Below are positions 57,615 to 64,000 of a stretch of 64,000 nucleotides of DNA, piece after piece; the first letter of the stretch is position 1; each line of letters opens with the position of its first letter. The DNA is from Erythrobacter sp. UBA1916 (GTDB taxonomy: Bacteria; Pseudomonadota; Alphaproteobacteria; Sphingomonadales; Sphingomonadaceae), in the NCBI GenBank assembly GCA_002337385.1, contig DDFY01000023.1:34184-98183 (forward strand). Reading direction: 5' to 3'. Both the position numbers and the translations under genes were made by a program. A model generated the notes under the pieces. It saw only the letters and a list, made by a program, of their open reading frames with translations, was not told the DNA's origin and did no database searches.

Positions 57615-58250
57615 CTATTCTCCTGCCGTCTCGGGCGCTGCGGGGCCAAGCGCCGGATGATCGGGATCGACGGTGCCTTCGTTCTGGAACTGCTCGATCA
57701 ATTCCTTCTGTTCGGGATACCAGAAGTTGACGTGACAGCTTTCGCAAACGCTATCGAGTTGATCGATGAGCGGGCCGGCCGTGGCGGCATCACGCGCATG
57801 CGCGGCAGCGGCGATCTCGTCCATATGCACGCCGAGCGTGGTTGCCATTTCGCGGAAGAGTTCGGGATTGGCGGCGATGAAGCCCTGCACCTGTTCGGCG
57901 GTGTGCCCGCCCGGCAGGCCCGAATCGCCGATGGTCACGCCGGGTGCGGCCACGGTGATCGGATCGAGCGCGGCGACAGCATGCGATCCGGTAGCGACCT
58001 TTTCGGCAAGCTCGGCGATCTTGTCCCACCGCGCGTCGTCCATCTTGGCCGGGTCGAGCCCGCCGTTGTTGCCGATGGCAGCGTTGGAAACGTCCCACAG
58101 TTCGTCGGCGTGCTTGTCGATCTGGTTGACCATGATCGCGTGTACGGTGGTATCGCCAGTCTCAGGAGGTGCGGCTGGTTCGGGTTCGCCTGAGGAGCAA
58201 CCAGCAAGCAGTGCGAGTGCCCCGACCGAACCGAAAAAAACCTTCCGCAT
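57615..58250 (-). CDS. C-terminal-haem cytochrome lipoprotein 2
   Basis: Start ATG 58250 has AGAGGTG upstream and gives 211 residues with the lipobox LLAGC. The body mirrors the neighbour (MVNQIDKHADELWDVSNAAIG) and has the haem site DSVCESCHVNFWYPEQKELIE. A longer acidic/Pro tail (DPDHPALGPAAPETAGE) follows, absent from its paralogue. Both look like tandem duplicates of a class II cytochrome. It is 11 bases after the Atm1-type exporter and could be part of its operon. Confidence 0.85.
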   Translation of the reverse strand: MRKVFFGSVGALALLAGCSSGEPEPAAPPETGDTTVHAIMVNQIDKHADELWDVSNAAIGNNGGLDPAKMDDARWDKIAELAEKVATGSHAVAALDPITVAAPGVTIGDSGLPGGHTAEQVQGFIAANPELFREMATTLGVHMDEIAAAAHARDAATAGPLIDQLDSVCESCHVNFWYPEQKELIEQFQNEGTVDPDHPALGPAAPETAGE

Positions 58251-58261
58251 ATTCACCTCTC

Positions 58262-60076
58262 CTATTCGGCGGCGTCCTGTAATTCGGCCGCTTCGTTCAA
58301 TTGCCGGCTCCACATCTCGGCGTATAGGCCGCCAAGGCGCAATAGTCCCGCATGATCGCCTTGCTCGACCACGCGGCCATCATCCATGACATGGATCAAA
58401 TCGGCATCGGCAATTGTCGAAAGACGGTGCGCGATGGCGATGGTGGTGCGCCCGGCCGAAACCCGGCGCAGCGTTTCGAGGATGTCCTGTTCGGTGCGGG
58501 TGTCGAGCGCGCTGGTCGCTTCGTCGAGCAACAGGATGCGCGGGCCCTTGAGCAGGGTGCGGGCAATCGCCACGCGCTGCTTCTCGCCGCCGGAGAGTTT
58601 CAGTCCGCGCTCGCCGACCTGAGTCTGATAGCGCGCCGACAACTTCTCGATGAACGGAGCGATCGCAGCATCGCGCGCGGCCTGGGCGATCTCTTCGTCG
58701 CTGGCCCCTTCGCGGCCATAGGCGATGTTGTAGGCGAGGGTATCGTTGAACAGCACTGTATCCTGCGGGACGATCCCGATCGCGGCGCGCAAGCTCTGCT
58801 GCGAGACCTCGGAAATGTCGGTGCCGTCGATCAGAATGCGGCCTTCCCACGGGTCATAGAAGCGGAACAATAGCCGCCCGACCGTGCTCTTGCCCGCGCC
58901 CGAGTGGCCGACCAGCGCGACATGGGCACCGGCCTTCGCTTCGAAGCTGAGGCCCTTGAGGATCGGCCGCTCGCGGTCGTAGCCGAAGGTGACGTTGTCG
59001 AACACGACAGTCGGCTCGCGCAGCACCAGCGCCGGCGCTCCGGGCTTGTCTTCCACTTCCACCTCGCGATCGAGCAGCTTGAACATGTCGGCCATGTCGA
59101 CCAACCCCTGCCGGATCGTGCGGTAGACCCAGCCGAGCATGTCGAGCGGGCGGAACAGTTGCATCAGATAGGTGTTCACCAGCACCAGATCGCCCGGCGT
59201 CAGTTCGCCTTTTGACCAACCCCACACCGTCCAGGCCATCGCTGCCGCCATCATCCCCTGCAGGATCAGCGCCTGCACGATGTTCAGCAGCGCGAGCGAG
59301 TTCTCGGTCTTGATCGCGGCCTCGGCATAGGCGCCGGTGGCCGAGGCGAAGCGCTCCTTCTCGCGGCGCTCGGCGCCGAAGTATTTCACCGTTTCGTAGT
59401 TCAGCAGCGAATCGACCGCGCGCGCCATGGCGGTGCCGTCGAGGTCGTTCATCTGCTTGCGCAGGCCCACGCGCCATTCGGTGATGCGCTGGGTGATCCA
59501 GATAAAGCCCACAACGGTCACGGCGGTTGCTGCCACCAGCTCCCAGCCGAAGATCGACCAGAAGATCACGCCCACCACCACCAGCTCGATGATGGTCGGC
59601 GCGATGTTGAACAGCAGGAAATAGAGCATCTGGCTGATCGAGCGGGTGCCGCGCTCGATCACGCGGGTGATTTCGCCCGTTCGGCGCGAGAGGTGGAACC
59701 GCAGGGACAGCTGGTGCAGCCGCTCGAACACGTCTTCCGACAGCCCGCGCACGGCATCCTGCCCCACGCGGTTGAAAATGATGTTGCGGCTCTGGTCGAA
59801 CAGCACCGTGGCGAAGCGTCCGGCGGCATAGGCGATCACCAGCCCCATCGCGACCCAGACGGCGGGATCGCCCTTGGCCGCCATGGTGTCGACCGCCTTG
59901 GCATAGGCGAGGGGAAGCGTGAGCACGACGACCTTGGCGGCGATCACGAAGAAGGCCGCGCCGCCGATCCGGCGCTTGAGATCGGGGCGGCCTGCGGGCC
60001 ACATGTATGGCAGGAACCGCCGGACGGTGGCCCAGTCGGCGGTTTCACCGGTGGCAGGGGTCTGCATGTCGCGCAT
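58262..60076 (-). CDS. Atm1/ABCB7-type ABC exporter
   Basis: This 604-residue half-transporter has a six-helix ABC1 exporter domain with SLRFHLSRRTGEITRVIERGT and LVNTYLMQLFRPLDMLGWVYR. An ATPase domain follows, with the Walker A GHSGAGKST, the signature LSGGEKQR and the Walker B ILLLDEATSALD. The sequence resembles Atm1/HMT1-like exporters, which move glutathione-linked metal or sulphur compounds out of the cytoplasm. It lies 40 bases after the retropepsin-like gene. The start may be ATG 60076 or, four codons in, ATG 60067. Confidence 0.92.
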   Translation of the reverse strand: MRDMQTPATGETADWATVRRFLPYMWPAGRPDLKRRIGGAAFFVIAAKVVVLTLPLAYAKAVDTMAAKGDPAVWVAMGLVIAYAAGRFATVLFDQSRNIIFNRVGQDAVRGLSEDVFERLHQLSLRFHLSRRTGEITRVIERGTRSISQMLYFLLFNIAPTIIELVVVGVIFWSIFGWELVAATAVTVVGFIWITQRITEWRVGLRKQMNDLDGTAMARAVDSLLNYETVKYFGAERREKERFASATGAYAEAAIKTENSLALLNIVQALILQGMMAAAMAWTVWGWSKGELTPGDLVLVNTYLMQLFRPLDMLGWVYRTIRQGLVDMADMFKLLDREVEVEDKPGAPALVLREPTVVFDNVTFGYDRERPILKGLSFEAKAGAHVALVGHSGAGKSTVGRLLFRFYDPWEGRILIDGTDISEVSQQSLRAAIGIVPQDTVLFNDTLAYNIAYGREGASDEEIAQAARDAAIAPFIEKLSARYQTQVGERGLKLSGGEKQRVAIARTLLKGPRILLLDEATSALDTRTEQDILETLRRVSAGRTTIAIAHRLSTIADADLIHVMDDGRVVEQGDHAGLLRLGGLYAEMWSRQLNEAAELQDAAE

Positions 60077-60116
60077 TATTGGCCCAAGTGGGGCCTGCCA
60101 TGCGCGGTGGCAAGTT

Positions 60117-61055
60117 TTACGGGAACAGACTGCGGTCGCCGATGTGCGTGCTATCGGGCAGGTCGAACAGTACGCGGCGGCTTTCGAAGTCGATCGCCAC
60201 CCGCTTGAACAGGCGCAATTCGCTCATTCCCAGCACCATAGCTGGCCGCTTGTCGAGCCCGAGTGCGGCGAAGCTTGGCGAATCGGCAAAGGTAATGGCG
60301 ATGTTGTTGATCGCAGCGCGATCAAGCTGGAGCAGGCGCGCGATGCGCGTGTCACCGGTAAGGCTGACGCCGTTGACGTCGGTCATCACGGAACTTTCGG
60401 TGGCCCGCGCGCGGCGCAGACGGCGCTGAAGGGCGAAATTGCCGAACGAGCTTTGCGCCCCGGTATCGATCACTACGTCGACATCGACCCCGTCGATCTT
60501 GGCCCGCTGGACGATCAGCTGGTTTTCCCGCCGGCGTGCACGCACGACGATATCGAATCCCCGGTTGCCGCCCAGTTCGTCGGCATGGGCGACCGCGATG
60601 TGGCTGTTCTCGAAGTCGAACAGCACGCGCTGATCCTGCAACGAATCGAGCCCGAGGATACCGTCGGCATCGCCAATGTGGGCGCCTTCAAGAATGGCGG
60701 CGGCGGCAAGATCGAATTCGCGGCTGCCCAGGGCGACCGTGGTCAGGGCCGTGGTTTCGACTTCGCGCTGGCTGGCCATGGCGACCAGCGTCACCGTGTC
60801 GCGGTCGAACAGTTCCAGCTGGTCGGCGACATTGCGGGCAACCACGGTGGCCTCGGCGCCGGTATCGACGAGGAAGCGGAACGGCCCTTCGCCGCCTATG
60901 GTCACCGGCACGGTTAGCCGTCGATAGCGCTCGGTCTCGAAGGCGATGATTTCGGCCAGCGTCAGTTCGCGCTCTGGCGCTGCCGGCTCGACAGTTTCTG
61001 GGGTTGGGTTGGCGACGGTGGCGACAAGCGCGCTCGCCATGGCGATCAGGCGCAT
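60117..61055 (-). CDS. Exported retropepsin-like protein with two DTGA sites
   Basis: Start ATG 61055 follows GGGAG and gives 312 residues with a signal peptide (MRLIAMASALVATVA). Two aspartic-protease-like motifs are present: FLVDTGAEATVV (about residue 62) and VVIDTGAQSSFG (about residue 194). Each is followed by a G-D-L or hydrophobic strand pattern of a retropepsin lobe. This suggests a single chain with both active-site halves, like pepsin, or two domains. It is periplasmic or membrane-associated. No substrate can be assigned. Confidence 0.85.
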   Translation of the reverse strand: MRLIAMASALVATVANPTPETVEPAAPERELTLAEIIAFETERYRRLTVPVTIGGEGPFRFLVDTGAEATVVARNVADQLELFDRDTVTLVAMASQREVETTALTTVALGSREFDLAAAAILEGAHIGDADGILGLDSLQDQRVLFDFENSHIAVAHADELGGNRGFDIVVRARRRENQLIVQRAKIDGVDVDVVIDTGAQSSFGNFALQRRLRRARATESSVMTDVNGVSLTGDTRIARLLQLDRAAINNIAITFADSPSFAALGLDKRPAMVLGMSELRLFKRVAIDFESRRVLFDLPDSTHIGDRSLFP

Positions 61056-61223
61056 AGGGTTTCTCCCGAACGGCAGGTCTGTGCCTGTCGTTTCATGGCG
61101 ATGATCATAGCACTGATTGCGCCCCGGCCAAAGCGGGCGGAACCGCGGCATGGTCAACGCTTTGTTGAGGAGCCGACACTATATGCGTTGCGTACATGCA
61201 CGCCGCCGCGTGCCGCGCCTGAT

Positions 61224-62171
61224 ATGGCAAGAGACGATGACGAGAAGGTATCCGACTTGAGTAACCTGCCGGCAAGGATTGTGCGCCGCTTGCGCGAGCA
61301 GTGGTTCCCCAGGCAGATCGCGGGCATTCTGGCAACGCCCCCGGTCACTGCGCGCGACGATGGACTGGTGCTTTTCTCGATGATCGGCACGCGTGTGCTG
61401 CTACCCTATATCGTGGCCGCGAAGAGCCTTCATGCGCGCCTCGGGGCAGGGCGGTTCGTGATTCTCGACGACGGAACGCTGACCGGGCGCGACAAGGCGC
61501 TGCTGGCGCATCATTGCGATAATCCGCAAGTCATCCCGATTGCGTCGGTCGCCACGGGGCCTTGCCCGCGCGGGGGAACCTGGGAACGGCTGCTGACGAT
61601 CCTCGATCTGCGCCGCGAGAACTATGTCATCCAGTTCGACAGCGATACGGTCACCACCGGGGCGGTGCCCGAAGTGGTGCAGAGCATCGAATTGAACCGC
61701 TGCTTCACGATCCGCGGTGATGACGATGCCGAGATCCTGCCCGTGGCGGAGATCGCCCGGCGGCACCAGGGCCATCCGACCACCCATGTCCAGGCCGCGC
61801 TCGAGGGGTGCATGGACAAGCTGGAGGTGCCGAGCCTTTCCGATCCGCACTATGTGCGCGGGTGTTCGGGCTTCACCGGCTTTGCTCGCAAGGCTGAGGG
61901 GCGTTCTTTGGCGGTGGAGTTCTCGCAGGCTGCTGAGGCTTTGCTCGGGCGCGCGAAGTGGGATGAATGGGGCAGTGAGCAGGTGACGAGCAACTTCGTT
62001 GTCGCCAACGCGGAGGGCGCGCTGCTGCTACCTTACGACCGCTATATGAACTTCTGGGACGAAGGCGTTCCGGCAGATGTGCGCTTTGTCCACTTCATCG
62101 GCACCTATCGTTTTCATCGCGGTGCCTATGCCGCGGCCTGCCGCAAGGTGATCGCCGAACTGCGGCGTTAG
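61224..62171 (+). CDS. Glycosyltransferase-like protein (nucleotide-diphospho-sugar fold)
   Basis: From ATG 61224 the protein is 315 residues. It has an apparent DxD motif in VIQFDSDTVTTG and conserved His/Phe near the end (FVHFIGTYRFHRG), consistent with a GT-A glycosyltransferase, though I do not recognise the family. A TTG at 61257 has a better ribosome site (GAAGG), giving 304 residues. The gene is next to a polysaccharide flippase, so a role in surface glycan synthesis is plausible. Confidence 0.7.
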   Translation: MARDDDEKVSDLSNLPARIVRRLREQWFPRQIAGILATPPVTARDDGLVLFSMIGTRVLLPYIVAAKSLHARLGAGRFVILDDGTLTGRDKALLAHHCDNPQVIPIASVATGPCPRGGTWERLLTILDLRRENYVIQFDSDTVTTGAVPEVVQSIELNRCFTIRGDDDAEILPVAEIARRHQGHPTTHVQAALEGCMDKLEVPSLSDPHYVRGCSGFTGFARKAEGRSLAVEFSQAAEALLGRAKWDEWGSEQVTSNFVVANAEGALLLPYDRYMNFWDEGVPADVRFVHFIGTYRFHRGAYAAACRKVIAELRR

Positions 62172-62249
62172 GTCAGCGGCCCAGCGACGGCGCTGGCCAT
62201 CCGTTCAGGCGGATTTCTCGCGCAGATAGTCAGCCAATCCTCTTGCGGC

Positions 62250-63728
62250 TTAGGCTTGCATCTCGCTGGCGTATGGGCGGAGCGGAATGCCGAGCTTGCC
62301 GGCCAGCATCGCCACTTCATCGAACAATGGGTGGCGCAGGATTCGCAGCATCGCCAGCCAGCACGCGGTGACGGGCACGCCCAGCACCAAAAGCCGCACG
62401 ATCGGCCACCCGATGCCGAGCTGCGCTATGGCCAACTGGCTGACATAGGCCACGCCTGCGCAAACCACTGCGACCACTGCGCTGGGCAACAGCAAGCGCG
62501 CGAACGAAAGAGTGCCGCAACCGAGGTGGCGCCGCTGGAGAATCAGCCACACGGATGAGCTGGCCAAGGTCGCCAGCATCATCGCCCAGCCGAACGACAC
62601 GATGTCGCCGTTCCACAAGACCAGTCCCAGTCCGATCCGGAACAGCGCCGTGCCAAGCAGCGGCATCGAGGAGAGGTAAGGCCGTCCGACCGCGTTGAAG
62701 GCGGCGGTGTGATAGTGGAAGGTCAGATCGATCGCCGCCATCAGCGCCAGCGGCGCGATCGCCGGGGCGGCCGCCAGCCATGTTTCGCCATAGAGGCCGA
62801 CCACCATGTCCTCGGCCACGATCATGGTCACGGCCAGCAGCGGCCAGCCAATCGCGGTGACCAGCCCGATGGCCCGGTGCAGCAGCGGTTCGAGCGATTC
62901 GCCCGCATGGTGCGCCTTGGCTAGATAGGTCTGCGAACCGAAGGTGATTGCCGAGCCTGCGACATACATAAAGATGGAGACGGTCGAATTGGCACGGCTA
63001 AGCAGGCCGACCTGCCGCGCCGAGCCGATCTTGCCGAGAATCAGATCGGGCAGGGCATTGTTGCCTGCGTGCACGAGGTTGGTGAGCAGCGCGCCTGAAC
63101 CAAAACGCAGGATGTCGCGCGTTTCGCGAAAGCGCGGGAGATAGGCCATGTGCAGCGGTCGCAGCCAGATATAGGCGAACCCGGTCGACACCACGTTGGC
63201 GAGGTTCGCCCAGGCAAGGCTTGCGGCGCCGTAGCCCACCAGCGCCAATCCGATGGCGGTGGCCGAGTAGGCTACGGTTCCCACGGCCGTGCTGATCGCG
63301 AGCTTCTTGGCATCGAACTCACGCGTCAGCAGCGCCAGGGCAACCGCGCTGAAGGGGATGAACAGGAAGCTGACCGCAAGGATGCGCAGCACCGGGCCGA
63401 TCTCGGGATAGCCGAACCAACCAGCAACCCAGTCGCTGGCGAGCCAGACAAGCACGGCCACCGTCCAGGTGATCGCATAGGCCACGCCCAGTGCTGATCG
63501 CACTTGCGGTTTGGTGAGCCGATCGGCCCGCTGGAGATAAGAGCTGACCCCGAACTCGCGGAACACATGTGCGATGTTCACGAGTACGATCGCGATGGAG
63601 TAGATGCCGATCTCGGCAGGTGTGAGGATGCGTGCCACCACCAACGATACGACGAACATCACCATCGTCGCTCCCGAGGAAGCGAAGAAGTTGATCGCCA
63701 GTGATCTGCGGAAGGTGCTCATGCGCAT
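62250..63728 (-). CDS. Polysaccharide flippase (Wzx/MATE-type membrane protein)
   Basis: The 492-residue protein has about 12-14 hydrophobic segments, including FFASSGATMVMFVVSLVVARILTP at the N-terminus. That is the pattern of oligosaccharide flippases (the Wzx/PST family), with the conserved GIYSIAIVLVNIAHVFREFGV region. It would move lipid-linked glycans across the inner membrane. The start could be the second Met (residue 3). It is convergent with the glycosyltransferase-like gene. Confidence 0.92.
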   Translation of the reverse strand: MRMSTFRRSLAINFFASSGATMVMFVVSLVVARILTPAEIGIYSIAIVLVNIAHVFREFGVSSYLQRADRLTKPQVRSALGVAYAITWTVAVLVWLASDWVAGWFGYPEIGPVLRILAVSFLFIPFSAVALALLTREFDAKKLAISTAVGTVAYSATAIGLALVGYGAASLAWANLANVVSTGFAYIWLRPLHMAYLPRFRETRDILRFGSGALLTNLVHAGNNALPDLILGKIGSARQVGLLSRANSTVSIFMYVAGSAITFGSQTYLAKAHHAGESLEPLLHRAIGLVTAIGWPLLAVTMIVAEDMVVGLYGETWLAAAPAIAPLALMAAIDLTFHYHTAAFNAVGRPYLSSMPLLGTALFRIGLGLVLWNGDIVSFGWAMMLATLASSSVWLILQRRHLGCGTLSFARLLLPSAVVAVVCAGVAYVSQLAIAQLGIGWPIVRLLVLGVPVTACWLAMLRILRHPLFDEVAMLAGKLGIPLRPYASEMQA

Positions 63729-63927
63729 AGCCCTAGCGTGCCGATGCGGCGGGGTCGCGATTCGTGTGCACGATGGGATGGGGTGGCGAGAATCATCGCC
63801 GTCTTATGCCGTCGGGGCCTTTAGATGGCGTAAAGCAAAGCATCGGTCCCGAGCACAGAGCACGTCGGATGAGGGGAGAGGGGGGAGCAGCCTTCCTGGA
63901 TCGCCAAGATCTCGGTTGGGCGTCCCC

Positions 63928-64000
63928 TTAGCCGTCCGGCGGCAAAGGCTCCGAAAGGTCGAAACTCGAGAATTCGCCTTTCTGGTCAGTGTGTTGCTTG
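63928..64000 (-). CDS. Possible C-terminal end of a further gene (partial)
   Basis: An open frame enters from the right edge and ends at TAA 63928-63930. It reads QKGEFSSFDLSEPLPPDG at its end, with coding-like GC-rich third positions. Only 23 codons are in the window, so it could be noise. The 199 bases between it and the flippase (63729-63927) contain no other gene. Confidence 0.35.
   Translation of the reverse strand, partial: KQHTDQKGEFSSFDLSEPLPPDG

Noticed and set aside
63729..63927. A further complete gene to the right of the flippase
   Set aside because: No ORF with a ribosome site or motif was seen. Only the partial frame from 63928 is kept.

Overview
This high-GC window looks like chromosome from a sphingomonad-type alphaproteobacterium, most like Erythrobacteraceae or a close relative. 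The reasons are the many TonB-dependent receptors, the ppk-ppx and ribD-ribE arrangements, COQ9, an EipA/DUF1134 protein, a CBP3-type cytochrome bc1 chaperone, hslVU, and a chromosomal virB cluster of a kind common in that order. No phage, insertion sequence, CRISPR array or rRNA operon is visible. One tRNA gene, tRNA-Ser(GCU), is present.

Layout. 1-2.2 kb: an aldehyde dehydrogenase, a variant IF-1 with a basic tail and a 48-residue ORF. 2.4-13.4 kb: an apparent catabolic island. It has a PQQ/haem alcohol dehydrogenase with a SnoaL-like lipoprotein, a divergent TonB receptor, a second aldehyde dehydrogenase, a zinc alcohol dehydrogenase, an HSL-type esterase, a small acidic lipoprotein, a carotenoid/stilbene cleavage oxygenase and another SnoaL-like protein. 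Together these could import an oxygenated or aromatic compound, hydrolyse or cleave it, and oxidise the resulting alcohols and aldehydes. 13.5-17.6 kb: a basic hypothetical protein and the ppk1-ppx polyphosphate operon. 17.7-25.6 kb: a leftward type IV secretion operon, virB1-2-3-4-6-9-10-11, with no virB5, virB7, virB8, virD4 or relaxase in the window. 25.8-31.6 kb: a TPR protein, then a beta-helix-like lipoprotein plus TonB receptor and a PhoB-like regulator. Good Pho-box-like direct repeats precede both the lipoprotein and the regulator. 31.7-34.4 kb: an exported caspase-like protease with five PPC-like repeats and an EF-hand loop. Its natural start region is interrupted by a stop at codon 3. 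34.4-40.1 kb: a regulator with two GntR domains, diverging from a TonB receptor coupled to a tannase/feruloyl-esterase lipoprotein.

40.2-54.5 kb is mostly housekeeping: tRNA-Ser, eipA, an aromatic aminotransferase, ribE-ribD, a zinc metallohydrolase, a Cys-cluster protein, a Sco protein, an ankyrin protein, COQ9, feoAB behind a Fur-like box, ssb, DUF177, a bc1 chaperone, bamE, hslVU and DUF1737. 54.5-64 kb: a MarR regulator and a SnoaL-like gene around a near-perfect 17-bp operator palindrome. Next come a SulP transporter, two C-terminal-haem cytochrome lipoproteins, an Atm1-type ABC exporter, a double-DTG retropepsin-like protein, a glycosyltransferase-like protein and a polysaccharide flippase. 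The window ends in what may be the tail of a further leftward gene.

All calls come from reading motifs, lengths and context. No database search was possible. No gap between called genes exceeds 300 bases; the longest (26134-26423 and 35852-36132) are described as regulatory entries.
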